A DNA stretch of 64,000 bases from Mycobacterium sp. SMC-8 (lineage in GTDB: Bacteria > Actinomycetota > Actinomycetes > Mycobacteriales > Mycobacteriaceae). The position numbers were made by a program, and so were the translations under genes. Numbering within the stretch: the stretch's first letter is position 1; each line of letters starts with the position of its first letter. Below the pieces are notes generated by a model. That model was not told where the DNA came from, made no database searches, and worked only from the letters and a program-made list of their open reading frames with translations. The stretch spans positions 1,860,001-1,924,000 of the forward strand of contig NZ_CP079865.1 in assembly GCF_025263565.1 (NCBI RefSeq), in the 5' to 3' direction. Shown here one piece after another: positions 6,476 through 14,251 of the stretch.

Positions 6476-7429
6476 GTGAGTGAGGCGGTGATCGTCGAGG
6501 CCGATGACATCGGCGAGGTGGAGGCTGCCTTGAGCGCGGCCTATTCGGCGATGCGACTGTTGCCCGACCGGGACGTCCCGGGCGGGCGGACCCGGATTTT
6601 TCGGTCCAGCGTGGGTCCGCTGACTATCGACGACGCCGAGTTCAACTTTCGCGTGATCGCCGACATGGACCCGTCCGAGGATGTACTCCTGTGCCGGGTG
6701 CGCGGAGGGATGCTGGGCGGCCACCTGCCTGGTCGGTCGCCGGAACGGCATGGCGCCGGTACGGTTCTGGCGTTCGGCGGGCGTCGCGGCGAACGGATCC
6801 ACGGCGATATCGACCACGCCCGTTACGACACGATCGTGCTGGACCGGAACCTGTTGGCGCAGGTGGCCTCCGGCGGGTTGGACGCAGCCGGCGAGCCTGT
6901 CGACCTGACGTCGCTGGCACCGGTCTCGGAGGAGGCGAACCGCCACCTCGCCGACGTGATGTCACACCTGCGGCGCGACGTCGCGTCCAATGCCCATGCG
7001 GCTTCGCAACCCCTGGTGACCGGTCCACTGCTCCGCTACCTCGCGGGATGTGTGCTCGCCGCGTTCCCCAACACCGCGGCCGCCCCACCCCGCGTCCAGG
7101 ACAGCAGTCCGCGGCTGCTGGAACGCGCGCTGGCGTTCATCGACGACAACGCCGACAAAGACATCTCACTGGGCGACATCGCCGCGGCCGCCCGCGTGAC
7201 TCCGCAGTCGGTCGCCGCGATGTTTCGGCGCCACTTGAGCTGCACCCCGAAGGAATACCTGCGCAAGGTGCGGTTGGACCACGCCCACCGCGATCTGATC
7301 GCCAACAACCCCGCGACTGCCACCGTGGCCGACATCGCGGCGCGCTGGGGGTTCGGTGTGGTCGAAGCGTTTGCGGTGTATTACCGGGGCAGGTACGGCG
7401 TGCACCCCGAAACCACGCTCGCGAGCTGA
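6476..7429 (+). CDS. AraC-family transcriptional regulator
   Basis: The product of about 317 residues has an N-terminal AraC-binding-like domain and a C-terminal double helix-turn-helix. The first HTH is SLGDIAAAARVTPQSVAAMF and the second is TVADIAARWGFGVVEAFAVY, followed by the usual RYGVHP end. I choose the GTG at 6476 with GGGGGG just upstream; the frame is open to a TTG at 6392. It stands alone between divergent small genes and a DUF5718-like gene, so its target is not evident. The palindrome GGGGTACCCC at about 6412-6421 lies upstream of this start. Confidence 0.88.
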   Translation: MSEAVIVEADDIGEVEAALSAAYSAMRLLPDRDVPGGRTRIFRSSVGPLTIDDAEFNFRVIADMDPSEDVLLCRVRGGMLGGHLPGRSPERHGAGTVLAFGGRRGERIHGDIDHARYDTIVLDRNLLAQVASGGLDAAGEPVDLTSLAPVSEEANRHLADVMSHLRRDVASNAHAASQPLVTGPLLRYLAGCVLAAFPNTAAAPPRVQDSSPRLLERALAFIDDNADKDISLGDIAAAARVTPQSVAAMFRRHLSCTPKEYLRKVRLDHAHRDLIANNPATATVADIAARWGFGVVEAFAVYYRGRYGVHPETTLAS

Positions 7430-7456
7430 CTACGGCCTGCGCGTACGCTGCTGGGC

Positions 7457-8266
7457 GTGATCGAAATCTCCCTGGACGAGATGCGCACCTGGTTCGGTTT
7501 CGGAGTCGCCGGCAACTTCGCCGGGCATCTGGAACAGGCCGGCGAGGCCGCCGATTTCGTCAACGTGACGACTGAGGGTGCCGCGCCGAAGGGCATCTTC
7601 CCCTGGTACGCGCCCGGATCGGACACCTTCCTCGGCGAGTTCCCACTGTCCCACGACGCGATCGTGCTGCCGGCCGAAAGCCCCGAGTTCTCCGGCCCGC
7701 TCAACCTGCAGATCGAGCCCGAAGTGGGACTGGCATGCCGGGCGGTGTGGGAGGGCGACACCATCGTCACGCTGCAACCCTTCGCGCTGGGGGCGTTCAA
7801 CGACTGCTCGATCCGCAGGCCCGGGGCGAAGAAGATCAGCCACAAGAAGAACTGGGGGCCCGCGTCCAAGGGGGTCGCCGCCGAGTTCTTCGACATCAGC
7901 GACCTCACCCCGGACGGTCCCACGGCGACCCTGCGTCTGGTCTGCCATCTCAACAGCGACGGTGAGGAACACGACTACGGCGTCGACAGCCCGCTCATCG
8001 GTTACTCCTATTACGGAGAAGTGCTGCTCGACTGGATCGTGGAGCGGCTGGCCAACCAGAAGGGCTCGCCGGACACCCCGCTCGAGGACGTCGGCGCGCT
8101 GATGGTCGCCAGCGGTCATCCCGAGCACGTGTTGATCGGTATCGGGGCGACCCGGTACACGCCGCTGGGTGAGTCCACCTACCTCAAGAAGGGCGACGAG
8201 GCGATCGTGCGGGTGTACGACACCGAGTCGGACGCTGCCTCCGAGCTTCGCCAGCACGTCGAGTAA
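7457..8266 (+). CDS. DUF5718-family protein
   Basis: This 269-residue protein matches what I recall of DUF5718, beginning with IEISLDEMRTWFGFGVAGNF and containing VLPAESPEFSGPLNLQIEPE. The second stretch loosely recalls fumarylacetoacetate-hydrolase-like proteins, but I would not assign a reaction. It is soluble and full length. The GTG start at 7457 lies 27 bases after the AraC gene. It is followed by an extended SDR in the same direction after 47 bases. The function is unknown. Confidence 0.7.
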   Translation: MIEISLDEMRTWFGFGVAGNFAGHLEQAGEAADFVNVTTEGAAPKGIFPWYAPGSDTFLGEFPLSHDAIVLPAESPEFSGPLNLQIEPEVGLACRAVWEGDTIVTLQPFALGAFNDCSIRRPGAKKISHKKNWGPASKGVAAEFFDISDLTPDGPTATLRLVCHLNSDGEEHDYGVDSPLIGYSYYGEVLLDWIVERLANQKGSPDTPLEDVGALMVASGHPEHVLIGIGATRYTPLGESTYLKKGDEAIVRVYDTESDAASELRQHVE

Positions 8267-8313
8267 CCGCTGACCGTCGCTCTTACCGTATCGTCCTCGG
8301 TTATCGTGTCGTT

Positions 8314-9357
8314 GTGACGAGCGACGACGACGTGAACGTGGCAGGCCAGCGGGCCCTGGTGATGGGTGCCAGCGGCAACGTGGGGGCCTGTGTGGCCCGC
8401 CAACTCGCCGCCGGTGGCGCCGACGTCCGCGTGCTGCTGCGAAAGTCCAGCTCCACCAAGGGAGTCGACAGGATCGACGTCGAGCGGGCTGTCGGGGATC
8501 CGTTCGACCCCGCGACAGCCGCAGCCGCGATGGCGGACCGTGACGTCGTGTACTACTGCATCGTCGACACCAGGGCGGAGCTCAAGGATCCCGCACCACT
8601 GTTCGCGACCAACGTCGAAGGCCTTCGCAAGGTGCTCGACGTCGCAGCGGCCGCGAACCTGGAAAGGTTCGTGTTCCTGAGCACGATCGGCACCATCGCC
8701 GTCGGGGAGAACGGGGAGACCGTCGACGAGGACACACCGTTCAACTGGGCCGACCGCGCAGGCGGCTACATCGAGTCCAGGCGTGCCGCCGAGCAGCTGG
8801 TGCTGTCCTACGCTACGGAACGTGGGCTGCCTGCCGTCGTGGTCAACGTCTCGAACCCGTACGGGCCACCGGACTTTCAGCCGCGCCAGGGCATGTTCGT
8901 CCAGCTTGCAGCGCTCGGCAAGTTGCCGTTCTATGTCAAGGGTGTCGGTGCCGAGGTGGTGGGCATCGACGATGCGGCCGATGCGATGCTGCGGGCTTCG
9001 CTTCGGGGACGCGTCGGTGAGCGCTACATCGCTTCCGAACGGTTCATGACGCACCGCGAGCTGCTCACCACCGCGGCGGACGCGGTGGGCGCCCGCCGGC
9101 CCCGCTTCGGTGTCCCCATGGCCGTGGTGTACGGCTTCGCCCGCCTCGCCGATGCAGTGGGATCGATACTGCCCGTTCAGGTTCCGATGAGCAGGCAGAG
9201 CGCCTTCCTGCTGGCGCACACCTCACCGGCCAGCCACGCGAAGGCCACCCGCGAGCTGGGCTGGCAGCCGAAACCCACCGAGGACTTCATCGCGCGGGCC
9301 GCAGAGAACTACGTGCAGCGCGCCGGCGCCGAGGGTGCGAAGACTAGTCAGGCCTGA
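8314..9357 (+). CDS. NAD-dependent epimerase/dehydratase (extended SDR)
   Basis: This 347-residue protein has the extended SDR nucleotide-binding motif VMGASGNVGACVA near residue 16, the FLSTIGTIA strand near 125 and a YIESRRAAE segment with the Tyr and a basic residue in place of YxxxK. It would act on a sugar nucleotide, steroid-like or similar hydroxyl/keto compound with NAD(P). The YxxxK spacing reads Y-IESR, so the usual Lys appears as Arg. The gene starts at a GTG and its stop overlaps the convergent SMR gene by 10 bases. Confidence 0.85.
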   Translation: MTSDDDVNVAGQRALVMGASGNVGACVARQLAAGGADVRVLLRKSSSTKGVDRIDVERAVGDPFDPATAAAAMADRDVVYYCIVDTRAELKDPAPLFATNVEGLRKVLDVAAAANLERFVFLSTIGTIAVGENGETVDEDTPFNWADRAGGYIESRRAAEQLVLSYATERGLPAVVVNVSNPYGPPDFQPRQGMFVQLAALGKLPFYVKGVGAEVVGIDDAADAMLRASLRGRVGERYIASERFMTHRELLTTAADAVGARRPRFGVPMAVVYGFARLADAVGSILPVQVPMSRQSAFLLAHTSPASHAKATRELGWQPKPTEDFIARAAENYVQRAGAEGAKTSQA

Positions 9358-9683
9358 TGTCCGTCGAGCTGCAGTGTCACGACTCCTGAGACCACGAGCG
9401 CAACGCCGATCACTTTCAGCGTCGAGATCGGCTCTCCGAGGAAGGTGACACCCACCGCGACGATGACCGTGGTGCCTATCGCGGACCAAAGCGCATACGC
9501 GATACCGACCTGCATGCCATGCGAGATCGACTGGGCGAGCAACATGAAGGCGGCACCGTAGAGGAGCAGGCATGCCAGCGTCGGCCACAACCGGGTGAAG
9601 CCCTCGGTGGACTTCAACATGCTGGTAGCGATCACCTCCGCGAGGATGGCACCGCCGAGTAGCGTCCAGGCGACGCCGGGCAA
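9348..9683 (-). CDS. SMR-family multidrug efflux protein
   Basis: This 111-residue four-helix membrane protein belongs to the small multidrug resistance (EmrE/QacE) family of proton-coupled cation exporters. The essential membrane Glu is in GGAILAEVIATSMLKSTEGF, and the IAYALWSAIGTTVIV motif of helix three is present. I start it at the TTG at 9683, one base after the stop of the upstream hydratase gene and seven bases after GGGAG, so translation is probably coupled. A longer frame is open upstream but overlaps the hydratase. It is the last gene of the carboxylase operon. Confidence 0.85.
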   Translation of the reverse strand: MPGVAWTLLGGAILAEVIATSMLKSTEGFTRLWPTLACLLLYGAAFMLLAQSISHGMQVGIAYALWSAIGTTVIVAVGVTFLGEPISTLKVIGVALVVSGVVTLQLDGHQA

Positions 9684-9684
9684 C

Positions 9685-10449
9685 TCATCGCTCCCGGGAT
9701 GCTCGAGCGGCGGCGAAGCCGTTGAGCGCCTGGGTGTTCGCCGGACCGCCGACGAGCCTGTCGAGGAGCGCGTTCTCCAGCGCGAGCGCAGCCCTGATGT
9801 CCGCGGCGTGTGCAGCGCCCATCGCCTGCTTGACGGCGACGAGGCTCTCGAGAGGCTGCGCGGCGAGGCGTTCGGCATAGTCAAAGGCGGTAGGCATCAA
9901 CTCCGCCGGCTCGCAGACCTTCCACGCCAGCCCCATCGCCAGCGCCTCCTCGGCCGATATCCACTCCGAGGACATCAGAATCCACGCGGCATTCTGTCGA
10001 CCGATCAGCTCAGGCAGCAGATACGTCGACGCCGCCTCGGGTGCGATGCCGAGACTGGTGAACGGGCATTTGAGCCGGGCACTCGTCGACATGAAGACCA
10101 GGTCGGCGTAGCCGAGAAGGGTGGTGCCCAATCCGACGGCGATTCCATTGACGGCACACACCAACGGTTTCGGGAAGTCGATAAGGCTGTCGATCAGCCG
10201 GCGGAAGCCATGGGCCCCCTCGGTGAACGGGATTGAAGGATCCCGGTCCAGCATCTCCTGCAGATCGGTGCCCGCGCAGAAGGCGCGTCCCTGTCCGGTG
10301 AGAACCACGACGGCGACGTCATCGTCGCTCGCGGCGTCGAGCAGTGCGTCGGCAGTGGCGTGGTAGAGCGCCTCGTTGAAGGCGTTCATCGCCTCTGCGC
10401 GGTCGAAGGTCACTGTCCGGACGCGCTTGTCGGTGCTGTGGATGAGCAT
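9685..10449 (-). CDS. Enoyl-CoA hydratase/isomerase, isomerase-like active site
   Basis: This 254-residue crotonase-fold enzyme acts on enoyl-CoA esters. The oxyanion-hole motifs GRAFCAGTDLQE and NGIAVGLGTTLL are present. The active-site region reads PFTSLGIAPEAASTYLLP, which resembles delta3,delta2-enoyl-CoA isomerases, where the single catalytic Glu sits in PEaaS, more than a two-Glu hydratase. In the Atu pathway a crotonase acts after the carboxylase, and this gene is placed to do that. The ATG is at 10449 and the gene follows the acyl-CoA dehydrogenase after 15 bases. Confidence 0.85.
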   Translation of the reverse strand: MLIHSTDKRVRTVTFDRAEAMNAFNEALYHATADALLDAASDDDVAVVVLTGQGRAFCAGTDLQEMLDRDPSIPFTEGAHGFRRLIDSLIDFPKPLVCAVNGIAVGLGTTLLGYADLVFMSTSARLKCPFTSLGIAPEAASTYLLPELIGRQNAAWILMSSEWISAEEALAMGLAWKVCEPAELMPTAFDYAERLAAQPLESLVAVKQAMGAAHAADIRAALALENALLDRLVGGPANTQALNGFAAARASRER

Positions 10450-10464
10450 CGGTGACCTCGAGTT

Positions 10465-11601
10465 TCAGTAGGACCGGGGGAGTGCGAGGGTGTGTTGTGC
10501 CACGTAGTTCAGGATCATCTCCCGGCTGACCGGAGCGATCCGCAACAATCGCGCCAGGCCCCACTGGGGGAGCAGACCGTACTCCGCAGACAGCCCGTTG
10601 CCGCCGTGGGTTTGAATCGCCTGGTCGGCGGCCGCGACCGCCGCTTCGGCCGCGGCGTACTTGGCCATGTTCGACGCCTCGCCGGCGGGATGGCCGTTGT
10701 CGTAGAGCCACGCCGCCTTCGCGGTCATCATCGCCGCCAGGTCCACTTCGATTCGCGCCTGCGCCAACGGGTGCGAGATTGCCTGGTAGGAACCGATCGC
10801 GGGTCCCCACACCGAGCGGACGCGGGCATAGTCGGCTGCCTTCGCGATGGCGTGTCGCCCGACGCCGAGGCACACCGCAGCGCCCGTGATCCGCTCCGGG
10901 TTGAGCCCGTCGAAGACCTGACGGAAGCCCTCGTGTTCGGTGCCGACAAGACTTGTCGCCGGCAGTCGGACATTGTCGAAATGCAGCGTGAACTGCTTTT
11001 CGGGCAGACTGATACCGACCGGCAGTCGGTGCGCGACCAACCCGGGCGCATCGGTGGGCACCAGAAACAGCGACAGTTTCTCCGGGGCCGTCCGGGCAAC
11101 CACGATCAGCGCGCCGGCTTCGTCGACACCGGAGATGTAGTACTTGGTGCCGGTGAGGACGTAGTCGTCACCGTCTCGCTGGGCCGTGGTGCTGATCTTG
11201 TGGGTGTTGGATCCGGCGTCAGGTTCGGTGATCGCGAAGACCACCTTCGTCTCCCCGGATGCCATGCGGGGCAACCATTCCTGCCTTTGCTCCGCGCTGC
11301 CGTATCTGGCGATCAGTTCACCGGAGATCGCCGAGGACACCAGCAGCAGCAGCAGTGGGCATCCGTGTGCGGCGGTTTCTTCGCAGACGATGGCAAGTTC
11401 AGCCATCCCTGCACCGCCGCCGCCGAACTCCTCAGGCAGACTGATCCCGATGAAGCCGTGTGCGGCGAGGTCCTGCCACAGATCGGTGGTGGGTTCTCCG
11501 GCCGTAGCGCACTCCGCGAAGTACCCGGGTCCGTACTTGTCGGTGACGGCGCCGACGGCCTGTCGGAGGTCGCGGTGTTCCGGTGATTCCAGGAAGTCCA
11601 T
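10465..11601 (-). CDS. Acyl-CoA dehydrogenase
   Basis: This 378-residue FAD enzyme oxidises an acyl-CoA to the enoyl-CoA. The family signatures are FAITEPDAGSNTHKI near residue 130 and KYYISGVDEAGAL, and the C-terminal QTHGGNGLSAEYG region is intact. The ATG at 11601 overlaps the AtuA stop by one base (TAATG); the frame extends upstream but that part runs inside AtuA. Its place beside AtuA and a carboxylase makes it a candidate for the citronellyl-CoA-type dehydrogenase step, an inference from context. Confidence 0.92.
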   Translation of the reverse strand: MDFLESPEHRDLRQAVGAVTDKYGPGYFAECATAGEPTTDLWQDLAAHGFIGISLPEEFGGGGAGMAELAIVCEETAAHGCPLLLLLVSSAISGELIARYGSAEQRQEWLPRMASGETKVVFAITEPDAGSNTHKISTTAQRDGDDYVLTGTKYYISGVDEAGALIVVARTAPEKLSLFLVPTDAPGLVAHRLPVGISLPEKQFTLHFDNVRLPATSLVGTEHEGFRQVFDGLNPERITGAAVCLGVGRHAIAKAADYARVRSVWGPAIGSYQAISHPLAQARIEVDLAAMMTAKAAWLYDNGHPAGEASNMAKYAAAEAAVAAADQAIQTHGGNGLSAEYGLLPQWGLARLLRIAPVSREMILNYVAQHTLALPRSY

Positions 11602-13364
11602 TACTTGACGAACCTTTCGGGGATGTCGGTGTGCAGTGCGCGCAGATATTCGCCGAGACCTTTCGCCTGCGGATCGGTTCTCGTGCATGACGAGACGCCC
11701 TCACCCAGGTATCCGACGATGACGAAGTTGAGCGCCTTGAGGTTCGGGAATGCGTAACGCCGTATCGGAAGCCCTCCAGCCTCGGGGATCAGCTCCCGCA
11801 GGCGTTCGACGCTCAGATGCGCGTGCAGCCAGTCCCACCGCTCGGGGGTGTCGGTCCAGACGCCGACGTTGGCGTTTCCGCCCTTGTCGCCGGAACGCGC
11901 CGCCACCACGTTCCCCAGCGGACGCCGAAGGGTCCGGCCGAAATCAACTGGCGCGCAAATGGTGTCGACCGTCAGCTCCGGCCCTGCCGGCTCGGTACGC
12001 ACCGGGTGCGGGATCACTTCGCGGGTGCCGTCGGCATGCATGACCGTGTGTTCCACCGTCGTCGCAGGTACCAGAGTCGGCCAGTACACCCCGAATTCGC
12101 TGGCCGATCCCGGGGGAGTGGTCGTGTGGAATCCGGGGTAGCCCGCGACCGCCAGTTCCACCACCGCGTTGGAGAACGCGCGGTCGACCTTGGCCAGCTC
12201 GCGGTCCTTGACGGTGATCCGCAGATGCGCCGTCGCCTCCGGCAGGGAGGTGGGGTCCGGTCGGTCGTATCGCAGCAGCTGCACGTCGACGTCATCGAAA
12301 GTATCTTTGCCGCCCAATATTTCGAACAGCTCGTCGGCTGCCCAGGCGGCCTTGTCTTCGATGTTGAGTCCGGTGAGCACCATTGTCATGGTGTTGCGGT
12401 AGCCGCCGATGGCGTTCATCGCCACCTTCAGCGTCGGCGGAGGGGGGCTGCCGACGGTGCCCGTGACCAGGACACGGTCGGGGCCGTCCTGCGTGACCGC
12501 CATGGTGTCGAAGTGCGCGACGACGTCGGGGTTGGCGTAGGCCGGTGAGGCGACCTCGTACAGAAGTTGGGCGGTCACCGTGCCGACGGAGACGAGGCCG
12601 CCGGTGCCGGGGTGCTTGGTGATGGCGGATCCGCCGTCCGAGGCGAGTTCGGCGATGGGGGAGCCCGGGTACCGGCGATCGGTGATCTCGTCCAGTTGCG
12701 AGTAGTTGCCGCCGGTGGCTTGCGGGCCGCACTCGATGATGTGGCCGGCGGCGACCGCGCCGGCGAGCGCGTCGTAGTCGGTGGGCTGCCAGTTGTGCCA
12801 CCAGGCCCCGACTCCGACGACTAGCGCGGCGTCGGTCACCCGACCGGTGATCACGACGTCGGCACCGCCACGCAGGGCTGCGGCGATACCCCAGCCACCG
12901 AGGTAGGCGTTCGCGGATATCGGCGAGCGATCCGAATCCGCCAGCGCGATGCCGGTGTCAAGATGCTCGAAAGCGATTCCGCTGTCCTGCAGGAAGCGCA
13001 GGTTCGGCATCAGATCGTCGCCCTCGACGTGGGCGACTTTCATGTCCACACCGGCCGCGGCCGCGATCCTGCGGACCTGCCCGGCCATCCCAGCCGGGTT
13101 CAGTCCACCGGCGTTGACGACGATCTTGATGCCGCGGTCGGCGCAGTCGGTGACGACATCGGCGAATTGCGTCAGAAAAGTTCGGGCATAGCCGGTTTCA
13201 GGATCCTTCTGCCGCGCCTTCCACAGGATCAGCATGGTCAGCTCGGCAAGATAATCACCGGTGATCACATCGATGTCACCGCCGTCGATCAGGCTGCGCA
13301 TGGCGGTGAGGCGGTCACCGTAGAACCCTGATGCGTTTCCGATTCGGACGGGGCGTGTGCTCAC
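11601..13364 (-). CDS. AtuA/DUF1446 family protein (acyclic terpene utilisation)
   Basis: This 587-residue protein matches the AtuA (DUF1446) family, required for acyclic terpene utilisation in Pseudomonas but of unproven chemistry. The N-terminal RIGNASGFYGDRL, then VVNAGGLNPAGMA and ECGPQATGGNYSQ, and the C-terminal ARSGDKGGNANVGVW are family hallmarks. The GTG at 13364 overlaps the end of the TIGR03084 gene. M. tuberculosis has a similar protein next to accA2/accD2 as I recall, so this may be a general mycobacterial branched-acyl module, not strictly a terpene one. Confidence 0.88.
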   Translation of the reverse strand: MSTRPVRIGNASGFYGDRLTAMRSLIDGGDIDVITGDYLAELTMLILWKARQKDPETGYARTFLTQFADVVTDCADRGIKIVVNAGGLNPAGMAGQVRRIAAAAGVDMKVAHVEGDDLMPNLRFLQDSGIAFEHLDTGIALADSDRSPISANAYLGGWGIAAALRGGADVVITGRVTDAALVVGVGAWWHNWQPTDYDALAGAVAAGHIIECGPQATGGNYSQLDEITDRRYPGSPIAELASDGGSAITKHPGTGGLVSVGTVTAQLLYEVASPAYANPDVVAHFDTMAVTQDGPDRVLVTGTVGSPPPPTLKVAMNAIGGYRNTMTMVLTGLNIEDKAAWAADELFEILGGKDTFDDVDVQLLRYDRPDPTSLPEATAHLRITVKDRELAKVDRAFSNAVVELAVAGYPGFHTTTPPGSASEFGVYWPTLVPATTVEHTVMHADGTREVIPHPVRTEPAGPELTVDTICAPVDFGRTLRRPLGNVVAARSGDKGGNANVGVWTDTPERWDWLHAHLSVERLRELIPEAGGLPIRRYAFPNLKALNFVIVGYLGEGVSSCTRTDPQAKGLGEYLRALHTDIPERFVK

Positions 13365-14155
13365 GGTGTGACCTCTGGTAGACGGCGGCTGGGCGCACCC
13401 GCGTAGGCCTGTGCGAGTTCGAGCCATCCCTTCGCGGCGCAGCCCTCGGCCACCAGGTCGGTTTCAGTCCAATGTCGGCGTTGCGTCACCACGAGGACGA
13501 AATCCTCTGCGGAACCGCGCACTTTGTCGGCGCTGTCACCGGGGCCCCAGGTCCACAGGCCACCGTCGGGCGCGTCGAGTGCCACGTGCACCGCATGAGA
13601 GGGAACCTCGACGCCGTGAATCCGGTGTGAGAAGGCGAATGTCGCCACGCCGAGATGGGCGATGCTCCTCAACCCCGGGCTCGGCGGATGTTCGATGCCT
13701 AGAGCGTCGTAGATGTCCTGGCCGTGTGCCCAGGTTTCCATCAGCCGGGCGGTCGCCGCCGAGGCGGCGCTCATGTCGGGGCCGAACCACGGCATCCGGT
13801 CCCGGGGTTCGTGCTTGGAGAGCATATCGAGCAGTTTCGCCCGCGAATCGGCATACCAGTCGAGCATGCTCTCCGGAGCGAGGATTCGGTGATTGGCCGC
13901 GATGCGGTCGGGAAAATCCATGCCGTCGGCCATCAGGGCATCGGCGAACGGGCGGAATTCGTCCGGCTGTTGCAGGGCCATCACCGTGGCATCGTCGAAG
14001 TAGGCCAGGTGTGTCACCTGGTCCTGGATTCCCCATCCGGCAGCGGGGGTGGCAAGGCCCCACTGCTGGAAACTCAGCGCGCGAAGGTGCCCGGTGAGGT
14101 AGTCGGACTCGGCGCTGAGGTCAGCCAGAAGTTGTCTGTAGGCGTCGTGGTCCAC
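13361..14155 (-). CDS. TIGR03084 family protein (DinB/MDMPI-like)
   Basis: This 264-residue protein fits TIGR03084, an actinobacterial family with a mycothiol-dependent maleylpyruvate-isomerase-like (DinB) helical bundle at the N-terminus. Metal-ligand candidates are His in QVTHLAYFDD near residue 49 and His in METWAHGQDI near 145. The exact reaction is unknown. The gene is often found with AtuA and acyl-CoA carboxylase genes, as here. The GTG start at 14155 lies three bases past a 30-codon ORF that links it to the carboxylase gene. Confidence 0.85.
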   Translation of the reverse strand: MDHDAYRQLLADLSAESDYLTGHLRALSFQQWGLATPAAGWGIQDQVTHLAYFDDATVMALQQPDEFRPFADALMADGMDFPDRIAANHRILAPESMLDWYADSRAKLLDMLSKHEPRDRMPWFGPDMSAASAATARLMETWAHGQDIYDALGIEHPPSPGLRSIAHLGVATFAFSHRIHGVEVPSHAVHVALDAPDGGLWTWGPGDSADKVRGSAEDFVLVVTQRRHWTETDLVAEGCAAKGWLELAQAYAGAPSRRLPEVTP

Positions 14156-14158
14156 AGC

Positions 14159-14251
14159 TCAGATGCCCTTCCATACCGGTGGCTTCCGCGTCGTCAATTT
14201 GTCTTCGGCGCAGAACGCCTTGTCGGCGGAGACGGTATGGGTGACGCTCAC
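14159..14251 (-). CDS. 30-residue ORF coupled to the biotin carboxylase gene
   Basis: The stop of the carboxylase gene is in a GTGA overlap, and the GTG opens a 30-codon frame ending TGA three bases before the next gene. The peptide begins VSVTHTVSADKAFC and ends TRKPPVWKGI. It is basic at its end and has one Cys. The exact fit between two coupled genes suggests that it is translated. Small subunits are known for some actinobacterial carboxylases (AccE), but this peptide does not look like them. I do not recognise it. Confidence 0.45.
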   Translation of the reverse strand: MSVTHTVSADKAFCAEDKLTTRKPPVWKGI

